Assembly: GCA_007131465.1 (NCBI GenBank)
Contig: SLQN01000135.1
Span: forward strand, 1 to 7,521
Direction of reading: 5' to 3'
DNA: 7,521 nucleotides
DNA from: Paracoccaceae bacterium
GTDB taxonomy: Bacteria > Pseudomonadota > Alphaproteobacteria > Rhodobacterales > Rhodobacteraceae
Below the pieces are notes generated by a model. That model searched no databases, was not told where the DNA came from, and saw only the letters and a list, made by a program, of their open reading frames with translations. Within the stretch, counting starts at the first letter, position 1; the number at the start of each line of letters is the position of its first letter. A program made the translations under genes and the position numbers. Below are positions 1 through 6,437 of the stretch, piece after piece.

Positions 1-998
1 GCGCCGTGGCGGCCCAGCCCGACCCGGTGGGGCAGGTGATCACCGAGTGGGACCGGCCCACGGGGCTGCATATCCAGCGCGTGCGCACGCCCCTGGGTGT
101 GATCGGCGTGATTTTCGAATCGCGGCCCAATGTGACAGCGGATGCAGGCGCGCTGTGTCTGAAGGCGGGCAATGCCGTGATCCTGCGTGGCGGGTCGGAG
201 AGTTTCCATTCCTCGCGTGCGATTCACGCCGCACTGGTCGCAGGTCTGACGGCTGCTGGGCTGCCCGAAGACGCGATCCAGCTTGTGCAGACGACTGACC
301 GCGCGGCGGTGTCGGACATGCTTCGGATGGTGGCGCATATCGACGTGATCGTGCCGCGCGGGGGCAAGGGGCTTGTGGGGCTGGTGCAGCGCGAGGCCCG
401 CGTGCCGGTTTTCGCGCATCTCGAAGGGATCTGCCATATTTATGTTGATGCCTCGGCCGACCCGGACAAGGCGCGCCGCGTCGTGCTGAATGCCAAGACG
501 CGCCGCACGGGAATTTGTGGCGCGGCGGAATGCCTGCTTTTGCACCGCGATATCGCGGATGGGTTGGGCGCGCAGATCATCGCTGATCTGGTGGCGGCAG
601 GGGTTGAAATGCGTGTGGGCGCGGGCTTGCAGCATCTGCCCGGTGTGGCTGCGGCAAACGCTGATGATTTCGGGCAGGAATTTCTGGACATGATCATGGC
701 CGCGGCCGTGGTCGCGGATGTGGAGGGCGCGATGGCGCATATCCGCGCCTATGGATCACAGCATACCGACGCCGTGATTGCCGAGGATGCAGGCGTGGTG
801 CAGCGCTTCTTCGCCGGGCTGGATTCCGCGATCCTGATGCACAATGCCTCGACCCAGTTTGCCGATGGCGGCGAATTCGGGCTGGGGGCAGAGATCGGGA
901 TTGCCACCGGCAAGATGCATGCGCGCGGGCCGGTCGGGGCCGAACAACTGACAAGTTTCAAGTATCTGGTCACAGGCGACGGGACCGTGCGCGGCTGA
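1..998 (+). CDS. proA: Gamma-glutamyl phosphate reductase (ProA), 5'-truncated by window edge
   Basis: This enzyme carries out the second step of proline synthesis: NADPH-dependent reduction of gamma-glutamyl phosphate to glutamate semialdehyde in the cytoplasm. The reading frame is open from the first base (first full codon at 3). About 331 residues are visible against about 417 in E. coli ProA, so roughly 85-90 N-terminal residues lie outside the window. Counting from the GTG at 6, the family signatures are [16 protein letters not shown] (29-44), [14 protein letters not shown] (50-63) and the aldehyde dehydrogenase-type active-site stretch [10 protein letters not shown] (166-175), where C171 aligns with the catalytic cysteine. 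The C-terminal [19 protein letters not shown] (308-326) is also typical. The GTG at 6 is an internal valine codon, not a real start. The gene ends 3 bases from the stop of the convergent MFS gene. In related bacteria proB usually lies upstream, but that is out of view. Confidence 0.97.
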   Translation, partial: AVAAQPDPVGQVITEWDRPTGLHIQRVRTPLGVIGVIFESRPNVTADAGALCLKAGNAVILRGGSESFHSSRAIHAALVAGLTAAGLPEDAIQLVQTTDRAAVSDMLRMVAHIDVIVPRGGKGLVGLVQREARVPVFAHLEGICHIYVDASADPDKARRVVLNAKTRRTGICGAAECLLLHRDIADGLGAQIIADLVAAGVEMRVGAGLQHLPGVAAANADDFGQEFLDMIMAAAVVADVEGAMAHIRAYGSQHTDAVIAEDAGVVQRFFAGLDSAILMHNASTQFADGGEFGLGAEIGIATGKMHARGPVGAEQLTSFKYLVTGDGTVRG

Positions 999-1001
999 AC
1001 C

Positions 1002-2219
1002 TCATGCCTCGCGCGGGCGCAGCGCCAGCCAGATCAGCGCGCTGCCTGCCAGCACCAGAAACGGCAGCATCGCCAGGTTGACCAGTTGCCAGCCGGTTTC
1101 CGCCGTGCCCCCCGAACAGTTCATCAGCGTCCCGGAACTGAGCGAGGCGACGAAGACCCCGCCAAAGACGATCATGTCATTCATCCCCTGCACGCGGCCC
1201 CGTTCTTCGGGCGCATGCGCGGCGGTCAGCATCGTGGTGGCCCCGATAAAGCCGAAATTCCAGCCGAGGCCGAGCAGGATCAGCGCGATGTAGAACTGCT
1301 CCAATTCCACCCCGCTCATGGCCACTGCGCCGGAAGCCGCAAGGATCACTAGCCCCGTGCCGACAATCGCCCGTGCCCCGAAACGCGCGATCAGGTGGCC
1401 CGTGAAGAACGACGGCGCATACATCGCCAGCACATGCGCCGACACGATATTGGCCGCATCCGACGTGCCGAAGCCGCAGCCCACCACCGCAAGCGGCGTC
1501 GATGTCATGACAAGGTTCATCAGCGCATAGGCCACAGTGGCGCAGATGACCGCGACCGCGATCACTGGAACGGTCAGTAATTCCCGGCGCGTCCGGCCTG
1601 CCGCGCTGGTGCTGCTGGGCTTGGGCGGTGTCGGGATGTCCAGCGCGCTCAGCAGTGCAACGCCCGCGATGTTCAGGCCGATCACGCTCAGATAGGTAGC
1701 CAGAAACGGCACCGACATTGCATCGGTCGTGAAGGACACGATCTGCGGGCCGAACACCGCCGAGAGGAGGCCGCCCGCCATGACATAGGAAATCGCCTTG
1801 GGGCGGAATTCGGGGCTGGCGGTATCTGTCGCGGCAAAGCGGTAGAATCCATTGGCCGACATGTATGTGCCGGTAATGAACGACCCCAGCAGAAACAGCG
1901 GGAACGACCCCAGCATCAGCGCATAGGCCGAAATCGCGGCCCCGACTGCGCCTGCGCCGCACGCGACCCAGAACCCGGCGCGCCGCCCATAAGCCTGCAT
2001 GAAGGCCGAGAGCGGCGTGGCCGCCGCCATCGACCCCAGCACGATCAGCGAGATCGGCAGCGTGGCCCAGCACGGATTCGAGGCCAGCATCTGCCCGGCC
2101 AGCCCGCCGATGATGAACAGGATCGGCAGTTGCGCGCCGACCACGGCCTGCGCGGCAACAAGGACCATCACATTGCGCTTCGCGCGGGTGTTATCGGGGG
2201 TTGCAACTGCATCGCTCAT
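1002..2219 (-). CDS. MFS transporter, 12 predicted membrane helices, substrate unknown
   Basis: Inner-membrane permease of the major facilitator superfamily, 405 residues, a normal length for the family. About twelve hydrophobic segments can be drawn, roughly at 16-42, 52-74, 81-103, 105-125, 143-163, 170-192, 215-240, 255-280, 283-301, 308-330, 343-363 and 378-400, with a hydrophilic central loop at 193-214. The loop after helix 2 has the motif-A-like AYGRRAGF (76-83), echoed by ARFGARA (278-284) after helix 8, the usual MFS half-repeat. The frame is open 85 codons further upstream, but that extension is Arg/Pro-rich, lies antisense to the glycosylase gene and has no membrane character, so I start at the ATG giving MSDAVATPDN. 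No strong Shine-Dalgarno precedes it. The gene diverges from the glycosylase gene with 48 bases between starts and converges on proA. The substrate cannot be read from the sequence; drug or metabolite efflux is only a guess. Confidence 0.88.
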   Translation of the reverse strand: MSDAVATPDNTRAKRNVMVLVAAQAVVGAQLPILFIIGGLAGQMLASNPCWATLPISLIVLGSMAAATPLSAFMQAYGRRAGFWVACGAGAVGAAISAYALMLGSFPLFLLGSFITGTYMSANGFYRFAATDTASPEFRPKAISYVMAGGLLSAVFGPQIVSFTTDAMSVPFLATYLSVIGLNIAGVALLSALDIPTPPKPSSTSAAGRTRRELLTVPVIAVAVICATVAYALMNLVMTSTPLAVVGCGFGTSDAANIVSAHVLAMYAPSFFTGHLIARFGARAIVGTGLVILAASGAVAMSGVELEQFYIALILLGLGWNFGFIGATTMLTAAHAPEERGRVQGMNDMIVFGGVFVASLSSGTLMNCSGGTAETGWQLVNLAMLPFLVLAGSALIWLALRPREA

Positions 2220-2253
2220 GCGCGCAGGATTAGACCCGATTGCAGGGCAGGGG

Positions 2254-2259
2254 AAGGGG
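2254..2259 (+). promoter_or_regulatory. Ribosome binding site of the glycosylase gene
   Basis: AAGGGG lies 8 bases before the ATG at 2268 and decides that start. The frame is open upstream to 2130, but that stretch is antisense to the N-terminus of the divergent MFS gene. The in-frame GTG at 2283 and ATG at 2328 have weaker or no ribosome binding sites. Confidence 0.6.
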
Positions 2260-2267
2260 TGTTTTAC

Positions 2268-2924
2268 ATGTGCAGCAACATCGTGCAGGGCCGGAGGGTC
2301 GGGCGCATCCTGACATCCGAGGGCTGCATGGAGGAGGGCGCGCACTGGCTGGCAAGCCGCGAGCCGCGCTTCGCGCATGCGCTGCGCCTGACGGGCACGC
2401 CGCCCCTGCGTCGCAGGCCGGACGGGTTTGCGCATCTCTTGTCCGCCATCGTCAGCCAACAGGTCAGCACGCATGCCGCGCGCGCCATCTGGGGCCGGAT
2501 GGAGGCCGCAGGGCTGGTCACACCGCAGGCTGTTCTGGCGGCAGATGATGAAACATTGCGCGCCCCCGGCCTGTCAGTCCAGAAAATGCGCTATGCGCGG
2601 GCGCTGGCAGCGGCAGGGATCGATTTTGATGCGCTGCGCGACACGCCCGATGATGATATCGTCAAGGTATTGGTTGAAGTTCCGGGCATAGGGCGCTGGA
2701 CTGCCGAGATTTATGCCATGTTCAGCCTTGGCCGCGCCGATGTGTTTGCGCCCGGTGATCTGGCCTTGCAGGAATCCGCGCGGCGGCTCTTTGACCTGCC
2801 AGAGCGCCCGCGTGAAGCCGCCTTGCGCCGGATGGCCGCGGACTGGACGCCGTGGCGCAGCGTTGCGGCGGGGCTTTTGTGGGCCTATTACCGGGTGGAA
2901 ACCGACAGGGAAGGAATCATATGA
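2268..2924 (+). CDS. DNA-3-methyladenine glycosylase II family (AlkA-like, HhH-GPD)
   Basis: Base-excision repair enzyme predicted to remove alkylated purines such as 3-methyladenine, leaving an abasic site. It has 218 residues with the chosen start. It carries the HhH-GPD core: LLSAIVSQQVS (57-67), the helix-hairpin-helix LVEVPGIGRWTAE (135-147) that grips the DNA backbone, and ADVFAPGDLAL (157-167), where D164 aligns with the catalytic aspartate of E. coli AlkA (D238). It lacks the N-terminal TBP-like domain of E. coli AlkA (282 residues), as do many short bacterial members. No C-terminal Cys cluster of the EndoIII/MutY type is present, which argues against those relatives. Its stop overlaps the start of the esterase gene (ATGA), so the two are cotranscribed and probably translationally coupled. 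I see no Ada box or clear promoter in the 48-base divergent gap, so an alkylation response cannot be claimed. Confidence 0.9.
   Translation: MCSNIVQGRRVGRILTSEGCMEEGAHWLASREPRFAHALRLTGTPPLRRRPDGFAHLLSAIVSQQVSTHAARAIWGRMEAAGLVTPQAVLAADDETLRAPGLSVQKMRYARALAAAGIDFDALRDTPDDDIVKVLVEVPGIGRWTAEIYAMFSLGRADVFAPGDLALQESARRLFDLPERPREAALRRMAADWTPWRSVAAGLLWAYYRVETDREGII
2911..2915 (+). promoter_or_regulatory. Ribosome binding site of the esterase inside the glycosylase 3' end
   Basis: AAGGA, extended upstream by GGG, lies 5 bases before the ATG at 2921. It sits within the last codons of the glycosylase gene. Together with the ATGA overlap it supports reinitiation or translational coupling, and it fixes the esterase start against an in-frame ATG 23 codons upstream. 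Confidence 0.75.
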
Positions 2925-3601
2925 CACGCGTGCTGAAATCCGAACGCCGGGGGCCTGCATCGGGGGGCGCGGCGCAGTCAGCAGTAGTTTTCGTGCATGG
3001 CTATGGTGCGGATGGGGGCGATCTTCTGGGCCTTGCCGACCCGTTGGCCCCGCATCTGCCCGACACTGTCTTTTTCGCCCCCGACGCGCCCGAGCGGTGC
3101 AGCGGCAACCCGATGGGGTTTCAGTGGTTCCCGATCCCCTGGCTGGACGGATCGAGCGAGGCGCAGGCGCTGGCGGGTCTTGAAGCGGCCGCCGTGGATC
3201 TGGATGCCTTCCTCGACCGGGTGCTGGCGGATGAAGGGCTGACGCCCGACCGCCTGGCGCTGGTCGGCTTCTCGCAAGGCACGATGATAAGCCTGCATGT
3301 CGCGCCGCGCCGCGCAACCCCTGTGGCCGGGGTCGTGGGGTTTTCGGGCCGTCTGATGCAGCCCGACCTGCTGGCGGGGGCCGCGCGCGTGAAGCCGCCC
3401 GTGCTGCTGATCCACGGCGATCAGGACGAGGTCGTGCCCTTGAGCAGCCTGCCCGAGGCCGCAGATGCGCTGGTCGCGGCGGGGTTCGAGACTTACAGCC
3501 ATGTCTCGAAGGGCACGGCCCACGGAATTGCACATGACGGGCTGTCGCTGGCGCTGTCATTCCTGCGCGACAAGCTGCCTGGGCCGCATGCTGCGGGCTG
3601 A
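2921..3601 (+). CDS. Phospholipase/carboxylesterase family alpha/beta hydrolase
   Basis: Serine hydrolase of the acyl-protein thioesterase/carboxylesterase family (abhydrolase_2 type), 226 residues, close to the usual 210-230. Members cleave short to medium acyl esters, lysophospholipids or thioesters; the physiological substrate here is unknown. Visible elements in order: oxyanion-hole loop HGYGADGGD (26-34), the nucleophile elbow GFSQG (116-120) with S118, HGDQDEVVP (165-173) with the probable acid D169, and GTAHGI (198-203) with H201 as base. All three catalytic residues are present in the normal order and spacing. There is no signal peptide, so it should be cytoplasmic. It starts within the glycosylase stop codon (ATGA). 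The pairing with a DNA-repair enzyme has no obvious biochemical logic and may only reflect shared transcription. Confidence 0.92.
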   Translation: MTRVLKSERRGPASGGAAQSAVVFVHGYGADGGDLLGLADPLAPHLPDTVFFAPDAPERCSGNPMGFQWFPIPWLDGSSEAQALAGLEAAAVDLDAFLDRVLADEGLTPDRLALVGFSQGTMISLHVAPRRATPVAGVVGFSGRLMQPDLLAGAARVKPPVLLIHGDQDEVVPLSSLPEAADALVAAGFETYSHVSKGTAHGIAHDGLSLALSFLRDKLPGPHAAG

Positions 3602-3671
3602 GAGGCCGTGGCGCGTTTTGCCGACCCTGCTGCACTGTCTCCATTCTGTCGCAATCGTGCCGTGAACTGAC

Positions 3672-3684
3672 GCTGCAATGCAGC
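3672..3684. repeat. Short palindrome in the gap before the YcaD-like MFS gene
   Basis: GCTGCA and TGCAGC flank a single central A, a perfect 6-bp inverted repeat. It sits 12 bases before the larger hairpin and 64 bases before the MFS start, a possible position for a regulator site. Short repeats of this size occur by chance, so this is a description and not an assigned operator. Confidence 0.35.
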
Positions 3685-3695
3685 ATCAAACCCGG

Positions 3696-3730
3696 GCCCT
3701 GTGCGACGCTTGTTCCAAGACGCACAGGGC
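3696..3730 (+). promoter_or_regulatory. Strong hairpin immediately before the YcaD-like MFS ribosome binding site
   Basis: GCCCTGTGCG (3696-3705) and CGCACAGGGC (3721-3730) form a perfect 10-bp stem. Inside it, CTTG (3709-3712) and CAAG (3716-3719) add a 4-bp stem with a 3-base loop, separated by a small asymmetric internal loop. No T-run follows on either strand, so it is not a canonical intrinsic terminator. It ends 6 bases before the Shine-Dalgarno, so it could separate the esterase unit from the MFS gene, protect the mRNA 5' end, or tune translation. Confidence 0.6.
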
Positions 3731-3736
3731 ACAGGT

Positions 3737-3741
3737 AGGGG
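3737..3741 (+). promoter_or_regulatory. Ribosome binding site of the YcaD-like MFS gene
   Basis: AGGGG sits 7 bases before the ATG at 3749. It favours this start over an in-frame GTG at 3701, which lies inside the left arm of the hairpin and would add 16 hydrophilic residues in front of the first membrane helix. Confidence 0.6.
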
Positions 3742-3748
3742 CAGGGCG

Positions 3749-5056
3749 ATGATCAAGATGTATTCCGGTGTCTGGGCGCTTTTGCTGGGCATCCTGCTGA
3801 TCATGCTGGGCAACGGCATGCATTTCACCCTGATCGGTCTGCGCGGCGGGATCGAGGGTTTCTCGGCGGCGGAACTGGCCATCGTGACCTCGGGATATTT
3901 TCTTGGCTTCCTGTCGGGCGCGCGGATCACCCCTATCATGATCCGCAGGGTCGGGCATGTGCGGGTTTTCGCAGCACTTGGCAGCTTCATGTCGGCGGCA
4001 CTGATCGCCTTTCCGCTGCTGACTGAGCCATGGGCCTGGACGCTTCTGCGCATCCTGATCGGGTTTTGCATGTCAGGCATCTATGTCGCGGCGGAAAGCT
4101 GGCTCAACAATGCTGCCACCAATGAGAATCGCGGCAAGATCCTGTCGGCCTACATGATCGCGCAGACCCTCGGGATCATTGGCGCGCAAGGGATCCTGAC
4201 ATTGGGCGATGCGGCGACGTCGGTCCTGTTCATCGGGGCCTCGATCCTGGTGTCGATCTCGTTCGCGCCGATCCTGTTGTCGGCAACCCCTGTCCCTGCC
4301 GCCGAAGTTGCGCGCGCGATGTCCATGCGCAAGCTGTTTGTCAGTTCCCCGCTTGGTACGATCGGCATTTTCCTTCTGGGCAGCATCTACGCCACCCAGT
4401 CCGGGATGGGTGCGGTCTTTGGCAGCCAGATCGGCATGAGTGCCGCCCAGATCGCGCTGTTCATTGCCACGCTGTTTGCAGGTGCACTGGTACTTCAATA
4501 CCCGATCGGTTGGCTGTCTGACAGGATGGACCGCCGCAAGCTGATCTTCGGGGCGGCTGCCATCGGGGTGTTTTTCTGTGCACTGGGCTGGATTACGGCA
4601 GGCGGGTTCTGGTTCCTGATGATCTCGGCCTTTTTCGCCGGTGGGATGACGACACCGCTCTATGCGCTGTTTCTGGCCTATACCAATGATACTTTGGCGC
4701 GCGAGGACATGGCCGCGGCCTCGGGCGGGCTGGTCTTCACGTTCGGGCTGGGCGCGATTGCGGGGCCGCTGGTGACAGGCTGGGCAATGGAAACGCTTGG
4801 TCCCTTCGCCTTCTGGCTGGTGCTGGGGGCAACTTTCGCCGCCATCGCGCTCTATGCGCTTTATCGCATGACCCAGCGCGCCAGTACCCCGACCGAAGAG
4901 ACCGAAAGCTACCTTGGCGTGCTGCCGACCGCATCCCCCGTCGCCATTGAGGCTGCGGCCACGTGGTCCGCCGAGATGGCCGAAAGCGACCGCGACGACG
5001 CTGCAGCCGCAGAGGTTTCGTCCATGCAGCGCGACACCGACCGCCCTGTGGCGTGA
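3749..5056 (+). CDS. MFS transporter, YcaD-like, with hydrophilic C-terminal tail
   Basis: Inner-membrane permease of the major facilitator superfamily, 435 residues. Twelve hydrophobic segments fill residues 6-372. Features shared with E. coli YcaD include VTSGYFLGFLSGA (46-58), AAESWLN (114-120), NENRGKILSAYM (125-136) and the loop 8-9 motif YPIGWLSDRMDRRKL (251-265). YcaD itself has no established substrate, so none is assigned. After the last helix comes a tail of about 60 residues (375-435), rich in Ala, Glu, Asp, Ser and Thr, with no membrane character and predicted to be cytoplasmic; it is longer than in YcaD. The gene lies 147 bases after the esterase stop. It may be partly read through from that unit, but it has its own hairpin-flanked leader. 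Membership of the family is clear, transport direction and substrate are not. Confidence 0.9.
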   Translation: MIKMYSGVWALLLGILLIMLGNGMHFTLIGLRGGIEGFSAAELAIVTSGYFLGFLSGARITPIMIRRVGHVRVFAALGSFMSAALIAFPLLTEPWAWTLLRILIGFCMSGIYVAAESWLNNAATNENRGKILSAYMIAQTLGIIGAQGILTLGDAATSVLFIGASILVSISFAPILLSATPVPAAEVARAMSMRKLFVSSPLGTIGIFLLGSIYATQSGMGAVFGSQIGMSAAQIALFIATLFAGALVLQYPIGWLSDRMDRRKLIFGAAAIGVFFCALGWITAGGFWFLMISAFFAGGMTTPLYALFLAYTNDTLAREDMAAASGGLVFTFGLGAIAGPLVTGWAMETLGPFAFWLVLGATFAAIALYALYRMTQRASTPTEETESYLGVLPTASPVAIEAAATWSAEMAESDRDDAAAAEVSSMQRDTDRPVA

Positions 5057-5075
5057 CGGGCGCGCCCCTCACGCC
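5050..5075 (+). terminator. GC-rich hairpin spanning the MFS stop codon, possible terminator
   Basis: GGCGTGA (5050-5056, which includes the stop TGA) pairs perfectly with TCACGCC (5069-5075). A C-C mismatch separates this from an inner GGG/CCC stem closing a CGCG loop. No T-run follows, so Rho-independent termination is uncertain. A second small palindrome, TCCGG-CC-CCGGA, lies at 5091-5102. The position at the end of a gene and before an independent promoter fits a role in 3'-end formation or RNA stability. Confidence 0.4.
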
Positions 5076-5178
5076 GCCAAGGGCACGCGATCCGGCCCCG
5101 GACGCACAGGTTATGTCACACGGATGTTGCAAAACCCGCCTAGCGTCTGACCTGCGACATCTGGTGCACTCTCTGGAC

Positions 5179-5206
5179 TTGCCAGATGCTTCGCCCCATA
5201 TATAGT
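5179..5206 (+). promoter_or_regulatory. Sigma70-type promoter for the HNH gene
   Basis: TTGCCA (5179-5184) and TATAGT (5201-5206) each match the consensus hexamer at 5 of 6 positions and are 16 bases apart. Transcription would start near 5213, giving a leader of about 90 bases before the GTG at 5304. It lies in an AT-richer patch of an otherwise GC-rich gap and is the best promoter match I noticed in the window. Confidence 0.6.
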
Positions 5207-5220
5207 GAACCTGATGGTGC

Positions 5221-5283
5221 GGCTGTGGCGCAGTCCACCGACAGCCCTGCGGGGCGCGTGCCCTTGACGCCCCGAGAGGGCTG
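5221..5283 (+). promoter_or_regulatory. Structured leader of the HNH gene with two competing hairpins
   Basis: The main hairpin is CAGCCCT (5242-5248) with AGGGCTG (5277-5283), then CGGGGCG (5250-5256) with CGCCCCG (5268-5274), an 11-base loop and a small internal bulge. The arm ACAGCC (5241-5246) can instead pair with GGCTGT (5221-5226); in a variant of that fold GGCT/AGCC stacks on GTGG (5225-5228) with CCAC (5235-5238). The two folds use the same bases and exclude each other. The main hairpin ends 7 bases before the Shine-Dalgarno GGAGG. I recognise no known riboswitch class in it. Confidence 0.5.
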
Positions 5284-5290
5284 CCTGAAC

Positions 5291-5295
5291 GGAGG
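5291..5295 (+). promoter_or_regulatory. Ribosome binding site deciding the GTG start of the HNH gene
   Basis: GGAGG lies 8 bases before the GTG at 5304. It is a full-strength Shine-Dalgarno and supports this non-ATG start; the next ATG (5308) is out of frame. Confidence 0.75.
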
Positions 5296-5303
5296 CGGCA
5301 CCT

Positions 5304-5888
5304 GTGGATGGTGATTTCAGAACCGAGTTTGTGCGCGACCCCGTCGCGCTGCGGCACTTTCCTGCGCTGGTGCTGAACGCGGATTACCGGCCGCTTTCCT
5401 ACTACCCGCTCTCGCTCTGGCCATGGCAGGATGCGGTCAAGGCGGTTTTTCTGGACCGCGTGGATATTCTGGCCGAATACGACCAGGTCGTGCGCAGCCA
5501 GCGTATGGAGATTCGCGTCCCCTCGGTGGTGGTCCTGCGCGATTTTGTAAAACCACGCAAGCGCGTCGCCTTCACCCGGTTCAACCTGTTCCTGCGCGAT
5601 GAATTTTCCTGCCAGTATTGCGGCGCGAAGAATGACCTGACGTTTGACCATGTCTTGCCGCGCAAACTGGGCGGGGTGACGAGTTGGGAAAACGTGGTCG
5701 CCGCCTGCGCGCCGTGCAACCTGGCGAAAGGGTCCAAGACCCTGCGCGAGGCAGGGATGCGGTTGCGCAGCCGCCCCATGCGCCCGCAATCCGAGCAATT
5801 GCGCAATCTTGGCCGCCGTTTCCCGCCCAATCACTTGCATGAAAGCTGGCTCGATTACCTCTATTGGGATTGCGAGCTGGAAGCCTGA
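5304..5888 (+). CDS. HNH endonuclease family protein
   Basis: Small predicted nuclease of 194 residues with one C-terminal-half HNH domain. Zinc ligands appear as two CxxC pairs, C103-QY-C106 (FSCQYCGAKNDLTFDH) and C135-AP-C138 (CAPCN). The catalytic region is DH (115-116), followed by N130 in SWENVVAAC and N139 after the last cysteine, the normal order for a beta-beta-alpha-metal nuclease. The first 90 residues form a conserved-looking N-terminal part (FPALVLNADYRPLSYYPLS, 19-37) that is not an HNH motif. I know this arrangement from chromosomal HNH proteins of alphaproteobacteria and cyanobacteria whose role is not established. No methyltransferase or specificity gene lies beside it, so a restriction role is not supported. 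It has its own promoter, a structured leader and a GTG start. Nuclease chemistry is likely; target and purpose are unknown. Confidence 0.88.
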   Translation: MDGDFRTEFVRDPVALRHFPALVLNADYRPLSYYPLSLWPWQDAVKAVFLDRVDILAEYDQVVRSQRMEIRVPSVVVLRDFVKPRKRVAFTRFNLFLRDEFSCQYCGAKNDLTFDHVLPRKLGGVTSWENVVAACAPCNLAKGSKTLREAGMRLRSRPMRPQSEQLRNLGRRFPPNHLHESWLDYLYWDCELEA

Positions 5889-5940
5889 GGGGGGGGGTCG
5901 ATCCAAGACGTCGCGCGGCCGCAGTGCTTCATGCTTGGAT
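5889..5940. repeat. G9 homopolymer and 7-bp inverted repeat after the HNH stop
   Basis: Nine consecutive G bases (5889-5897) directly follow the HNH stop codon. They are followed by ATCCAAG (5901-5907) and CTTGGAT (5934-5940), a perfect 7-bp inverted repeat enclosing a GC-rich loop that contains the palindrome GCGGCCGC. It lies between the HNH stop and the stop of the - strand relic (5929-5931), where a bidirectional terminator would be expected, but there is no T-run. Confidence 0.35.
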
Positions 5941-6437
5941 GGTCCGACTGAGTGTAATGGTCCCGCCCGCAACATTCGCCCTGCCACCGCCTGCCGCGCC
6001 GATATGTCCTTCCAGCGAGAGCGCCCAGCTTGGGGCAAGATCAAGCTGATAGCCAAAGCCCGAAAGGCCGATAGCTTACCCCGCAACGCTGTCCGTGCAT
6101 CCTCCGAAACACAAAGGTTGCGCCCGATAAAACAGCCGACAGATTTCTCCTGCATCACAACGAAACTGGCCGTGTCCGTGTTGTTGATGAAATAGCCCGG
6201 CCCGATCTGATGGACCGAGATGCAACCGCTAGACGTCCAGCGCTTGTCCGTGCCCTGCGCGCCGGTCGCCGCGCCTGTCGCAGCAGGACTGAACTGAGTG
6301 TTCGCGCCTGGTGCAAACAGCGCCCGAGCGCCGACAAGGGCAATCCTTTGCTGCTGCCCGCCAGAGCGATTCTGCACTGCGGTCGGGCTGACGCATCCTG
6401 TTGCGCCCCCCAGCACTAAGCTGCGTCGCCGAGATAT
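5929..6437 (-). pseudogene. Frameshifted relic of an unidentified exported-protein-like gene
   Basis: Two coding-like - strand segments lie end to end in different frames. The first (6437 down to about 6076) begins with ISRRRSLVLGGATGC, which looks like a twin-arginine or lipoprotein signal. Its first codon is ATA where a start would be expected. It continues through an Ala/Gly-rich stretch to GPGYFINNTDTASFVVMQEK and CFIGRNLCVSEDARTALRG, with G or C at most codon third positions. The second (6075 to 5929) gives 48 residues including GFGYQLDLAPSWALSLEGH, with alternating residues typical of beta strands, and ends at TGA. Joining them needs a -1 shift near 6075-6085, as if one base were lost. 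The join, the missing start and the lack of a ribosome binding site together suggest a dead gene of about 170 codons. I do not recognise the family. A chance open frame in GC-rich DNA remains possible. Confidence 0.42.

Noticed and set aside
2130..2267. Upstream extension of the glycosylase frame
   Set aside because: It is antisense to the MFS N-terminus and lacks any family similarity; the ATG at 2268 has the ribosome binding site.
2220..2474. 85-codon N-terminal extension of the first MFS gene
   Set aside because: It is antisense to the glycosylase gene, rich in Arg and Pro, and the first membrane helix follows naturally from the ATG ending at 2219.
2574..3725. A 383-codon open frame on the - strand
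   Set aside because: It runs antisense to the glycosylase and esterase, both confirmed by motifs. Its Arg/Pro/Ala-rich composition is typical of a shadow frame in GC-rich DNA.
5304..5888. HNH gene as part of a restriction-modification system
   Set aside because: No methyltransferase or specificity subunit lies within the window on either side.
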